Assembly: GCA_934491515.1 (NCBI GenBank)
Contig: CAKSTF010000019.1
Location: 1 to 30,535, forward strand
Direction: 5' to 3'
From: an uncultured Eubacteriales bacterium
Lineage (GTDB): Bacteria; Bacillota; Clostridia; Oscillospirales; Acutalibacteraceae
Length of the DNA stretch: 30,535 nucleotides
The translations under genes and the position numbers were made by a program. Under the pieces are notes generated by a model that worked only from the letters and a program-made list of their open reading frames with translations, did not search any database and had not been told where the DNA came from. Every line of letters begins with the position of its first letter. Position 1 is the first letter of the stretch. Shown in pieces: positions 23,693 through 30,535 of this stretch.

Positions 23693-23708
23693 GTTAGCGT
23701 ATGCTAAT
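23693..23708 (+). promoter_or_regulatory. DtxR-type operator C of the feo operon
   Basis: GTTAGCGTATGCTAAT, one mismatch in the last base. It starts 34 bp after operator B, almost the same spacing as the pair at the ABC/HMA operon (35 bp), which points to paired or cooperative binding. Confidence 0.75.
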
Positions 23709-23734
23709 CAAAAGTAAACGGAGGCTTAATACAT

Positions 23735-23947
23735 ATGATGCCGCTTAATTTTGCAAATATAGGTGAGACAAACATTATTAAAAGAATAGGCGGAAGTCCG
23801 GAAGTTAAAAAACATCTTGAAAACCTCGGCTTTATTGTCGGCGGAAATGTTACCATTATAAACAGTCTGGGCGGCAATGTTATTGTAAATGTTAAAGAAG
23901 CGCGCGTTGCGATAAGCGAAGAAATGGCGCGCAAGATTATGGTATAA
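23735..23947 (+). CDS. feoA: FeoA-domain protein, divergent first copy
   Basis: A 70-residue stand-alone FeoA (SH3-like) protein; FeoA proteins bind FeoB's cytosolic side and support Fe(II) uptake. The fold pattern is visible: IIKRIGGSPEVKKHLENLGFIVGGNVTIIN, then VIVNVKEARVAISEEMARKIMV. It departs from the usual pattern in that the loop normally reading P-x-G-D-P is replaced by SLGGN, so it is a distinct subtype from the second copy. Two ATGs (23735 and 23738) are possible with GGAGG at 23720-23724. It is first in the operon directly after operators B and C. Confidence 0.88.
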   Translation: MMPLNFANIGETNIIKRIGGSPEVKKHLENLGFIVGGNVTIINSLGGNVIVNVKEARVAISEEMARKIMV

Positions 23948-23986
23948 AACGGATTTTCCGTTTCATAGAAAAGGAGGATAACGGCA

Positions 23987-24208
23987 ATGAAAACTCTTAA
24001 GGGAGTAAAGGTCGGAGATACCGCTAAAGTGGTAAAACTCCACGGCGAAGGCGCAGTAAAACGCCGCATTATGGATATGGGTATCACCAAAGGCGTTGAT
24101 GTGTATGTCCGCAAAGTGGCACCCTTCGGTGACCCGATTGAGGTGAATGTCCGCGGATATGAACTCAGTATCCGTAAAGCGGACGCCGATATGATTGAAG
24201 TAGAATAA
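23987..24208 (+). CDS. feoA: FeoA, classical second copy
   Basis: A 73-residue FeoA protein with the standard pattern: LKGVKVGDTAKVVKLHGEGAVKRRIMDMGI, APFGDPIEVNVRGYELSIRKADADMIEV. This resembles closely the FeoA domain fused to FeoB at 6.4 kb (both carry G-E-G-A, D-M-G and F/M-GDP). AAAGGAGG lies 7-8 nt before the ATG. It is placed 22 nt before feoB and is the likely direct FeoB partner. Confidence 0.95.
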   Translation: MKTLKGVKVGDTAKVVKLHGEGAVKRRIMDMGITKGVDVYVRKVAPFGDPIEVNVRGYELSIRKADADMIEVE

Positions 24209-24230
24209 GTTTTGAAAGAAGGTTTGCAGT

Positions 24231-26369
24231 ATGGAAATCAGAATTGCCCTTGCGGGCAACCCGAATTGCGGCAAAACTACTTTGTTTAACGCTCTTACGG
24301 GTTCAAATCAGTACGTCGGCAACTGGCCGGGCGTTACTGTTGAAAAAAAGGAAGGTAAGCTAAAAAAGCATGATGATGTAATAATCACCGACCTTCCCGG
24401 CATTTATTCGCTGTCACCCTATACTCTTGAAGAGGTTGTGGCGCGTAATTATCTTATCGAGGAACGCCCCGATGCGATACTTAACATTATCGACGGTACG
24501 AACCTTGAAAGAAACCTTTATCTTACAACACAGTTGACCGAACTCGGAATTCCCGTTGTTATCGCCATAAATATGATGGACGTTGTCCGCAAAAACGGCG
24601 ATAAGATTAACACGGCGGAACTTTCAAGACAGTTAGGCTGCAAAATAGTTGAAATATCCGCGCTTAAGGGCACCGGCATAAAAGAAGCCGCCGAAGTTGC
24701 CATTGCAACCGCAAAGAACGGCAAAACCGTTCCCATGCATACGTTTGCAGGTCCGGTTGAGCATGCCCTTGCACATATCGAGGAAGCAGCGGTTCACACC
24801 CTGCCCGAAGAACAGCAGCGCTGGTATGCAATAAAGATATTTGAGCGCGATGAAAAAGTGCTTGAACAGTTGAAACTCGGCAGCGATGTTGCATCGCATA
24901 TCGAAACCGATATAAAAGCCGCCGAAAAAGAACTTGACGACGATGCCGAAAGCATTATCACAAACGAGCGTTATCTTTACATAGCGGAACTTATGAAGAG
25001 TTGCTATAAAAAGAAATCCGCAGGCAAACTTTCAACGTCCGATAAGATAGACAAGGTAGTTACAAACCGTTGGCTTGGTCTGCCGATATTTGCAATTATT
25101 ATGTTTATCGTGTATTATGTATCCGTATCTACGCTCGGCGGTTTGGTTACCGACTGGACGAACGACGTACTCTTCGGTGAATGGATTCAGCCCGGTGTTC
25201 AGACTCTGCTTGAAAACATAGGCGCTGCCGAATGGGTAGTATCGCTTGTAGTAGACGGTATCATCGGCGGTCTTGCAGCGCCGATAGGCTTTGCACCGCA
25301 GATGGCGATCGTGTTCCTGTTCCTCTCAATCCTCGAAGATTGCGGTTACATGGCGCGTGTTGCCTTCATTATGGACCGACTTTTCCGTAAGTTCGGCCTT
25401 TCGGGTAAATCGTTTATTCCGTTCCTTATTTCCTCCGGCTGCGGCGTTCCCGGAATAATGGCATGCCGTACAATCGAAAACGAAAAAGACCGCCGCATGA
25501 CCATGATCACAACAACATCGGTACCCTGCGGCGCAAAACTCCCCGTAATCGCACTTATCGCCGGCTTCCTTATGGGCGGCGCATGGTGGATGGCACCCGT
25601 TATGTACTTTGCCGGTATTGCGGTAGTTGTTATTTCCTGCATAATCCTCAAAAAGACTAAAGAATTCTCCGGCGATCCGGCTCCGTTCGTTATGGAACTT
25701 CCTCAGTACCATTTCCCGTCACCCAAGGGCGTGCTTATCCACGTTTGGGAGCGCGTATGGGCATTCCTTAAAAAGGCAGGTACCATACTCTTCCTTTGCT
25801 GCGCGGTTATGTGGTTCCTCGGCTCCTTCGGATTTGCAGACGGCAAGTTCGGACTTGTAGAACCCGATAACTGTCTGCTTGCTTCAATAGGCGGCGTTAT
25901 AGCGGTTATCTTTAAGCCCCTCGGCTTCGGTACATGGCAGGCTGTTGCTTCTTCGCTTTCGGGCTTTGTTGCAAAAGAAGGCATCGTTTCCACAATGGGC
26001 GTGCTTTCGGGACTCGGCGAAATCGAAGAATACGCTTCCTCTATGCATGACGCATTTATGAAGTTCTTCCCGACAGGCATTGCAGCGGTTTCCTTCCTTG
26101 TGTTCAACCTGTTTAACTCTCCCTGCCTTGCGGCGATTTCGACCGTAGCGCGTGAGATCGGTTCAAGAAAGCACTTCTGGTTTGCTATTCTTTATCAGAA
26201 CATAATGGCTTACTGCCTTGCGCTTATGGTATACCAGATCGGCGGACTTATCGTGGGCAGCGTATCGTTCGGTGTGGCTTCCGTGGTTGCGTTTGCACTC
26301 CTTGCGGTAGTACTGTTCCTGCTCTTCCGTCCGGACCCGAACAAAAAGGCAATAAAGGCCGTGGCTTAA
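24231..26369 (+). CDS. feoB: FeoB ferrous iron transporter, stand-alone copy
   Basis: The 712-residue FeoB begins directly with its G domain: GNPNCGKT at 9-16 (G1), VGNWPGVTVEKKEG, DLPG at 54-57 (G3), NMMD at 114-117 (G4) and SALKG near 143-147 (G5). A helical guanine-dissociation-inhibitor-like region follows to about 265, then the polytopic core with two gate regions containing SSGCGVPGIMACRT, VPCGAKLPV and FNSPCLAAIS, whose cysteines are candidates for the metal path. It is led by two feoA genes and trailed by two small membrane-protein genes, and its promoter carries operators, so it should be the regulated, low-iron system. Its G domain and core differ clearly from the fused copy at 6.4 kb, so the two are not a recent duplication. 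Confidence 0.96.
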   Translation: MEIRIALAGNPNCGKTTLFNALTGSNQYVGNWPGVTVEKKEGKLKKHDDVIITDLPGIYSLSPYTLEEVVARNYLIEERPDAILNIIDGTNLERNLYLTTQLTELGIPVVIAINMMDVVRKNGDKINTAELSRQLGCKIVEISALKGTGIKEAAEVAIATAKNGKTVPMHTFAGPVEHALAHIEEAAVHTLPEEQQRWYAIKIFERDEKVLEQLKLGSDVASHIETDIKAAEKELDDDAESIITNERYLYIAELMKSCYKKKSAGKLSTSDKIDKVVTNRWLGLPIFAIIMFIVYYVSVSTLGGLVTDWTNDVLFGEWIQPGVQTLLENIGAAEWVVSLVVDGIIGGLAAPIGFAPQMAIVFLFLSILEDCGYMARVAFIMDRLFRKFGLSGKSFIPFLISSGCGVPGIMACRTIENEKDRRMTMITTTSVPCGAKLPVIALIAGFLMGGAWWMAPVMYFAGIAVVVISCIILKKTKEFSGDPAPFVMELPQYHFPSPKGVLIHVWERVWAFLKKAGTILFLCCAVMWFLGSFGFADGKFGLVEPDNCLLASIGGVIAVIFKPLGFGTWQAVASSLSGFVAKEGIVSTMGVLSGLGEIEEYASSMHDAFMKFFPTGIAAVSFLVFNLFNSPCLAAISTVAREIGSRKHFWFAILYQNIMAYCLALMVYQIGGLIVGSVSFGVASVVAFALLAVVLFLLFRPDPNKKAIKAVA

Positions 26370-26370
26370 A

Positions 26371-26487
26371 ATGGTAACCGAAGTTACTTTAGGCACTGCG
26401 GACATTATAGTTCTTTCGGTTTTGGGAATACTTATGATATGCGGCATTGCCGTGGTTGTAGGTTTTTTCAAAGGCGGAAAAAAATAA
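26371..26487 (+). CDS. 38-residue single-helix membrane peptide directly after feoB
   Basis: A small gene that begins 1 nt after the feoB stop codon (TAA-A-ATG), which is the arrangement of a translationally coupled gene. The product has a short polar start (MVTEVTLGTAD), one strongly hydrophobic helix at about 12-33 (IIVLSVLGILMICGIAVVVGFF, containing Cys24), and a basic end KGGKK that should stay in the cytoplasm. Its own ribosome site is poor (GGCCGTGG), fitting reinitiation after feoB. It is followed after 24 nt by the FeoB-associated Cys-rich gene. I know no named family for it; it could be a small subunit or assembly factor of FeoB, analogous in position to FeoC. No sequence similarity to FeoC is visible. 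Confidence 0.7.
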   Translation: MVTEVTLGTADIIVLSVLGILMICGIAVVVGFFKGGKK

Positions 26488-26511
26488 AAATCATTCGGGA
26501 GGTTCTTACTT

Positions 26512-26694
26512 ATGTTTGCATGGATTGTTGATAATCTCGCTACAGTGGGCGTTTGTGCGGTTCTGGTTGCCGTTATGGCTGCGATAATCGTAAAACTTAT
26601 TAAAGACAAAAAAGCAGGCAAATCCTCCTGCGGCGGAAATTGCGCGGCATGTCCTATGTGCTGCGGATGCAAAACACCGCCTCCCAAAAAGTAA
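26512..26694 (+). CDS. FeoB-associated Cys-rich membrane protein
   Basis: A 60-residue protein of the FeoB-associated Cys-rich family found behind feoB in many Firmicutes. It has one membrane helix at about 4-29 (with Cys15), a basic KDKKAGK stop-transfer stretch, and a cytoplasmic Cys cluster: Cys40, 44, 47, 50, 51 and 53 (C-x3-C-x2-C-x2-CC-x-C). The cluster could bind iron or another metal as it leaves FeoB; the exact role is not settled in the family. GGGAGG gives it its own strong ribosome site. It is the last gene of the feo operon, before a terminator. Confidence 0.88.
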   Translation: MFAWIVDNLATVGVCAVLVAVMAAIIVKLIKDKKAGKSSCGGNCAACPMCCGCKTPPPKK

Positions 26695-26709
26695 TAGAGT
26701 TTAAAAAAG

Positions 26710-26754
26710 GAAACGGAGAATGCCGGAAAAATCGGTGTTCTCTGTTTCTTTTTT
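26710..26754 (+). terminator. Terminator of the feo operon
   Basis: A long, slightly imperfect stem: GAAACGGAGAA and TGCCG (26710-26725) pair with CGGTG and TTCTCTGTTTC (26733-26748), including a few G-U pairs, followed by TTTTTT. Confidence 0.82.
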
Positions 26755-26755
26755 C

Positions 26756-26784
26756 TTGTAAACAGGACGGCGCGGTGGTATTAT
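26756..26784 (+). promoter_or_regulatory. SigA promoter of the ABC-2 exporter operon
   Basis: TTGTAA (26756-26761), a 17-nt spacer and TATTAT (26779-26784). The leader would be very short, with AAGGGGG right after the expected start. No GTTAGC operator is present. Confidence 0.65.
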
Positions 26785-26804
26785 AAAAAAGATAAGGGGG
26801 CGTT

Positions 26805-27725
26805 TTGCCTGTGGATAATATTATTGATATAAAAGGCCTTTGCAAATCTTTTGGGGAAGTAAAGGCGGTAGACGATCTTTCCTTTTGTGTTAAGAAAGGG
26901 GAGTTATTTGCCTTTTTGGGCGTAAACGGCGCCGGAAAATCCACCACTATTTCGATAATGTGCGGTCAGCTTTCAAAAGACGGCGGCAGCGTTTCGGTAT
27001 GCGGCAAAAGTACAGATAAGTTTGCATCGGAAATACCGGGTAAAATAGGCGTTGTTTTTCAAAACTCTGTTTTAGACGCCGCACTCTCGGTAAAAGACAA
27101 CCTAAGAAGCCGCGCCGCGCTTTACGGCATAACGGGCGCGGATTTTAAAAAGCGGCTGTCTGAACTTGCCGTAACACTTGATTTTAAACCTCTTTTAAAC
27201 CGCACGTTCGGTAAACTTTCGGGCGGTCAGCGCAGAAGAATAGATATTGCGCGCGCCTTGCTGCATAGTCCGGAAATACTTATTCTTGACGAACCCACAA
27301 CGGGACTTGACCCTCAAACGCGGAAACTTTTGTGGGACGTTGTGCTTAAACTCCGCAAGGAAAATAATATGACGGTATTTCTTACTACGCATTATATGGA
27401 AGAGGCGGCGGACGCGGATTATGTTGTTATAATCGACGCCGGCAAAATAGCGGCAGAAGGTACGCCGCTTGAACTTAAAAACACGTATACGGGCGATTTT
27501 ATAACCCTTTACGGCGATATAAAGGACAGTGACGCAAAACTGCTTTCTCCCGACTTTGAACGCATAGGCGGCGCTGTAAAAATAGCGGTCCCCGACACCG
27601 CTTCGGCTACCGAACTTATTCTCTCACACCCGCAACTGTTCAGCGATTACGAAATTGTAAAAGGACGGATGGACGATGTTTTCCTTGCCGTTACCGGCAA
27701 AAAACTGAACGGAGGTGCGGAATAA
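26805..27725 (+). CDS. ABC-2 type exporter, ATP-binding protein (DrrA/NodI-like)
   Basis: A 306-residue ATPase with Walker A GVNGAGKS at 39-46, a Q-loop at FQNS near 87-90, signature LSGGQRRR near 140-147, Walker B ILILDEP just before TTGLDPQTR, and a C-terminal extension (about 225-306) as in DrrA-type exporters of drugs, peptides or polysaccharide. The start is unusual: TTG at 26805 (4-5 nt from AAGGGGG) or GTG at 26811 (about 10 nt) are both possible. The stop overlaps the permease ATG by 1 nt. Substrate unknown. It is isolated between terminators, so it is a two-gene operon and not part of the feo unit. Confidence 0.92.
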   Translation: MPVDNIIDIKGLCKSFGEVKAVDDLSFCVKKGELFAFLGVNGAGKSTTISIMCGQLSKDGGSVSVCGKSTDKFASEIPGKIGVVFQNSVLDAALSVKDNLRSRAALYGITGADFKKRLSELAVTLDFKPLLNRTFGKLSGGQRRRIDIARALLHSPEILILDEPTTGLDPQTRKLLWDVVLKLRKENNMTVFLTTHYMEEAADADYVVIIDAGKIAAEGTPLELKNTYTGDFITLYGDIKDSDAKLLSPDFERIGGAVKIAVPDTASATELILSHPQLFSDYEIVKGRMDDVFLAVTGKKLNGGAE

Positions 27726-28624
27726 TGACCGGATATTATAATCTTACAAGAAGAAACTGCAAACTGTTTTTTAAGGATAAGGGGTTGTTTTTCTCCTCCC
27801 TTATAACGCCTGTGATACTTCTTGTGCTTTACGTTACATTTCTGGCAAAGGTTTACCGTGACTCCTTTTATGGCGCATTGCCTGCCTCTTTTGCGGTAAA
27901 GGAGAGTCTTATAGACGGTATGGTAGGCGCGCAGCTTATATCCTCGCTTTTGGCGGTAAGCTGCGTTACGGTAGCGTTTTGTTCCAACCTTATTATGATA
28001 CAGGATAAGGTTACGGGCGCCTATCGCGACCTTACCGTAAGCCCTGTAAAGCGATCCGTTACGGCGCTTGCTTACTTTACGGCTTCTGCCGCGGTAACTC
28101 TTATCATATCCGTTACGGCGCTCGGCGTTTCGTTGATTTATCTTGCCGTAAAGGGTTGGTATCTGTCGCTTGGCGATGTTCTCTTAATACTTCTTGATAT
28201 TACGCTTCTTACCCTTTTCGGCACGGCGCTTTCCTCCTGTGTTAATTTTCCGCTTAAAACAAACGGTCAGGCTTCCGCGGTGGGAACTATTGTAGGCGCA
28301 GGGTACGGTTTTATATGCGGCGCTTATATGCCGATATCAAACTTTTCACCCGCATTGCAAAAAGTGCTTTCTTTCCTGCCCGGCACATACGGAACAAGCC
28401 TTTTGCGCAGTCACTCTATGCGCGGCGTTTTTGCCGAAATGAAAGATTCGGGTTTTCCTGCGGAAACTGTAAAGATGATCAGGGAATCGGTTGACTGCAG
28501 CATTTCATTTTTCAATCACAATGTTTCCGATACGGCAAAACTTTTGGTTCTTGCAGGGGCTGTGCTGCTCTTTGCGGCGGTTTATGTGCTTCTTAATAAA
28601 TATTGCCGCACCGAAAACAGATAA
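27725..28624 (+). CDS. ABC-2 type exporter permease
   Basis: The 299-residue membrane partner of the DrrA-like ATPase. Six helices are visible: about 23-41, 68-88, 105-132, 145-172, 177-200 and 267-293. The N-terminal segment LTRRNCKLFFKDKGLFFSSLITPVILLVLY is typical of ABC-2 permeases, and the third-to-fourth helix region has the usual small-residue-rich pattern. It starts inside the stop of the ATPase gene (TAATG), with GGAGG upstream, so the subunits are coupled. A long extracellular-looking stretch lies between the fifth and last helix (about 200-266). Substrate unknown. Confidence 0.9.
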   Translation: MTGYYNLTRRNCKLFFKDKGLFFSSLITPVILLVLYVTFLAKVYRDSFYGALPASFAVKESLIDGMVGAQLISSLLAVSCVTVAFCSNLIMIQDKVTGAYRDLTVSPVKRSVTALAYFTASAAVTLIISVTALGVSLIYLAVKGWYLSLGDVLLILLDITLLTLFGTALSSCVNFPLKTNGQASAVGTIVGAGYGFICGAYMPISNFSPALQKVLSFLPGTYGTSLLRSHSMRGVFAEMKDSGFPAETVKMIRESVDCSISFFNHNVSDTAKLLVLAGAVLLFAAVYVLLNKYCRTENR

Positions 28625-28631
28625 AAATATC

Positions 28632-28688
28632 TGCCCGATGTCGAATGTCCTGTTTATGGGACTCACGATATCGGGCACTTTATTTTTT
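28632..28688 (+). terminator. Terminator of the ABC-2 exporter operon
   Basis: An outer 8-bp stem, TGCCCGAT (28632-28639) with ATCGGGCA (28670-28677), an internal stem ATGTCC/GGGACT-like with mismatches, and then a T-rich tail (TTTATTTTTT). Confidence 0.78.
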
Positions 28689-28744
28689 AAACGGTATATG
28701 TTATACTTGTTTACAAAGAAATTAAAGCAAAAGGCGGTGAAAAA

Positions 28745-30535
28745 ATGCTCACATTCATTACGGGTCGCGCGGCAAGCGGCAAAACCTACCAAACGGTCAC
28801 ACGCGCGGTCTCGGCGGCAAAAAGGGGAGAATTTCCGATTATTCTTGTGCCGGAACAGTTTTCTTTTGAATGCGAAAAACAGGTGCTTGAAGCCTCTTGC
28901 GATGAAATTTTCGGAAAGATAAAGGTTTTAAGTTTCAGCCGCCTTTGCGACGAACTCGACCGTATTATGGGCGGCGCGGCGGTAAAGGTGTTAAGTGAAG
29001 CGGATAAACTTATCCTTATGAAAAAAGCGGTACTTGAAAAATCTTCGGAACTTTCCGTTTTTGCGCGGCGCGCGCATTCGCTTGGATTTGCAAAGAAAAT
29101 GGTGGAGACCGTAAGCGAACTGAAACTGGCGGCAATTACCCCGTCCGACCTCACGGATGCCGCCATGGCCGTTACGGACGGACTTTTAAAGTGTAAATTA
29201 TCGGATACGGCGGCTGTTTTTTCTGCTTTTGACGCAGCGCTCACTACAGATCTTTCCGACCCTGCCGATAAACTCTCCCTTCTTTATGAAAGACTGCTTG
29301 ACTGCCGCTATTTTGAAGGAAAAACCGTTTTTATAGATTCTTTCAGCGGCTTTACGGGTCAGCAGAATAAAATAATTGATTGTATACTTGCGCAAAGCAG
29401 GGACGTTTATATAACCTTGACGCTTGACCCGTGCGACAGATACAACAAGGGCGTTTTTTCGAATATACTTCGCCTTAAAAACAGGCTTATTTCGGCAGCA
29501 AACGACCACGGTGTAAAAACAGCGCCAGATATCGCGCTTTGCGATGTTCGCTGTAAAAGCGAACAGCTGCGCCTTGCCGAAGCGTTTATGTCGCGCGGCG
29601 AAAAACCTGCGGAAGGCGGCAAATTTTCTGATATTACCGTCTGCCGTGCCGATTCCGTTACGGACGAGGCGGAGTTTGCCGCGCGCACAATACGCAGGAC
29701 CGTAAGGGAAACGGGCGCGCGCTACCGCGACTTTTTGATTGTTGCCCGTAATACGGAGCCTTATCTTCTTGCGCTTAAAGGCGCAATGCGCAGAAACGGA
29801 GTGCCCTGTTTTATCGACGAGCGTACTCCGCTTTCCGCAACTCCTGCGGCAGCCGCTGTGCTTGCCGCTGCCGACCTTGCACGCGGTATCACAAGTGAGA
29901 AAATTCTTAAATTCTACAAATCGGGCCTTGATTATCTTACGGCGGATGAACTTTCGGCGCTTGAAAACTATATATATATCTGGAACATAGACGGCTCGCT
30001 TTGGGGAGAAAACTGGGATATGAATCCCGACGGGTTGAATTTTGATAACAATGCCGAAAAGAATGTCGGAGAACTTGAAAAAATCAATAAACTGCGCCTT
30101 CGTGCGGTGTCTCCTATACTGCGTTTTAAAAAGAATTTCGGTACTACCGTGCCGGAAGCCGTGAAGGCCGTTATGGAACTTCTTGACGCCGTAAATGCCC
30201 GAAAAGCGTTTTCCGGTCTTTACAAAGCCTACAAACTCGGCTCAAACGCTGCTTTTGCAGACGTGCTGCGCCAGGCGTTCGACAGCGTTATCTCCGTTTT
30301 TGACGGTATGGCCGCCTGCTACGGCGATACACCCGTAAAGCCGTCCGAATTCTATGAATCGCTTTCCGCCGCAATAGGGCTTGAAACGGTCGGCACCGTT
30401 CCGCAATATATTGATGAAGTTACATTCGGCGCTGCTGACAGGATAAGGCCTTCAAGACCCGGATATGTCTTTATACTGGGCGCCTGTCAGGGCGTTTTCC
30501 CTCAGGTCGGCGGCAGCAGCGGTATTTTCACGTCG
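28745..30535 (+). CDS. addB: AddB, subunit of the AddAB helicase-nuclease, 3' end cut off by the window
   Basis: AddAB resects double-strand breaks and handles Chi sequences, the Firmicutes counterpart of RecBCD. The frame is open from ATG 28745 through the last base, giving 597 residues without a stop; full AddB is about 1,100-1,200, so the nuclease and iron-sulfur end lies outside. Seen are a Walker-A-like GRAASGKT at 7-14, VPEQFSFECEKQVLE near 37-51, a segment FIDSFSGFTGQQ near 196-207, and VFILGACQGVFP near 577-588, the characteristic helicase-like motif of AddB. The GGCGGTG ribosome site is 6 nt before ATG. addA is expected next downstream. It lies just after the exporter terminator; I could not fix a strong promoter in the short gap. 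Confidence 0.93.
   Translation, partial: MLTFITGRAASGKTYQTVTRAVSAAKRGEFPIILVPEQFSFECEKQVLEASCDEIFGKIKVLSFSRLCDELDRIMGGAAVKVLSEADKLILMKKAVLEKSSELSVFARRAHSLGFAKKMVETVSELKLAAITPSDLTDAAMAVTDGLLKCKLSDTAAVFSAFDAALTTDLSDPADKLSLLYERLLDCRYFEGKTVFIDSFSGFTGQQNKIIDCILAQSRDVYITLTLDPCDRYNKGVFSNILRLKNRLISAANDHGVKTAPDIALCDVRCKSEQLRLAEAFMSRGEKPAEGGKFSDITVCRADSVTDEAEFAARTIRRTVRETGARYRDFLIVARNTEPYLLALKGAMRRNGVPCFIDERTPLSATPAAAAVLAAADLARGITSEKILKFYKSGLDYLTADELSALENYIYIWNIDGSLWGENWDMNPDGLNFDNNAEKNVGELEKINKLRLRAVSPILRFKKNFGTTVPEAVKAVMELLDAVNARKAFSGLYKAYKLGSNAAFADVLRQAFDSVISVFDGMAACYGDTPVKPSEFYESLSAAIGLETVGTVPQYIDEVTFGAADRIRPSRPGYVFILGACQGVFPQVGGSSGIFTS

Larger units (their letters stand above)
23402..23734. other. 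Divergent regulatory region between the repressor gene and the feo operon
   Basis: These 333 bp hold no gene that I can support. They contain two SigA promoters pointing outward (listed separately), three GTTAGC palindromes, and a hairpin in the repressor leader (AGCGCAC at 23427-23433 with GCGCGCT at 23441-23447, one G-U pair). About 60 bp (23488-23548) between the repressor promoter and the first palindrome show nothing clear. Confidence 0.7.

Noticed and set aside
28491..28922. A 143-codon plus-strand frame across the exporter end and addB start
   Set aside because: It is out of frame with both flanking genes, crosses a terminator, and has no ribosome site.
1..30535. CRISPR arrays, tRNA or rRNA genes, insertion sequences, prophage genes
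   Set aside because: I saw no regularly spaced direct repeats, no tRNA-like cloverleaf or rRNA stretch, and no transposase, integrase or phage protein; reading by eye cannot exclude very short or degraded ones.

Overview
The window looks like chromosome from a low-to-medium GC member of the Firmicutes (Bacillota), most likely class Clostridia and possibly Oscillospirales. The reasons are a CtsR-McsA-McsB-ClpC stress operon, a mraY-ftsW-murG-murA-ftsQ-ftsZ cell-wall/division cluster, the sporulation protease SpoIVB, an AddB-type nuclease, strong AGGAGG-like ribosome binding sites and TTGACA/TATAAT promoters. The taxonomic call is an inference from gene content, not from a marker search.

Layout: (1) 1-6.2 kb, plus strand: a compact division/peptidoglycan cluster (mraY partial, ftsW, murG, murA, ftsQ/divIB, ftsZ), without murD, murC or ftsA. 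(2) 6.4-8.7 kb: a FeoA-FeoB fusion, facing a newly noticed 34-residue cysteine-rich membrane peptide on the minus strand across a shared terminator. (3) 9.0-13.6 kb: ctsR-mcsA-mcsB-clpC with a promoter enclosed by two CtsR-type operators. (4) 13.6-15.1 kb, minus: an NCS2 purine-type permease. (5) 15.2-17.0 kb, minus: a three-gene overlapping operon of an ECF sigma factor, a 92-residue two-helix membrane protein and a membrane sensor-like protein with zinc ribbons. (6) 17.2-18.4 kb: spoIVB. (7) 18.4-21.8 kb: an ABC transporter of the MacB/FtsX type plus an HMA metal-binding protein. (8) 21.8-23.4 kb, minus: a DtxR-type repressor followed by an iron-dependent alcohol dehydrogenase. (9) 23.7-26.7 kb: feoA-feoA-feoB, an unannotated-looking 38-residue membrane peptide, and the FeoB-associated Cys-rich protein. 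(10) 26.8-28.6 kb: an ABC-2 exporter. (11) 28.7 kb to the end: addB, cut by the window edge.

The most coherent system is a local metal (probably iron) regulon. Five near-identical palindromes, GTTAGC-N4-GCTAAC, sit in front of two operons: the MacB-like ABC/HMA operon and the feoA-feoA-feoB operon. In each, one copy begins just after the -10 box and a second lies 34-35 bp further on. The fifth copy is in the divergent region next to the DtxR-type repressor gene. That repressor keeps the iron-type ligand set of DtxR site 2 (Met9, Cys100, Glu103, His104) but lacks the C-terminal SH3/FeoA-like domain and most of ancillary site 1. The simplest model is that this repressor shuts off both operons when Fe(II) is plentiful. 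The FeoA-FeoB fusion at 6.4 kb carries no such operator and would escape that control.

Most promising for new biology: the 38-residue peptide directly behind feoB, the apparently iron-controlled ABC/HMA transporter, the sigma/two-helix/zinc-ribbon signalling operon, and the 34-residue Cys-rich peptide.
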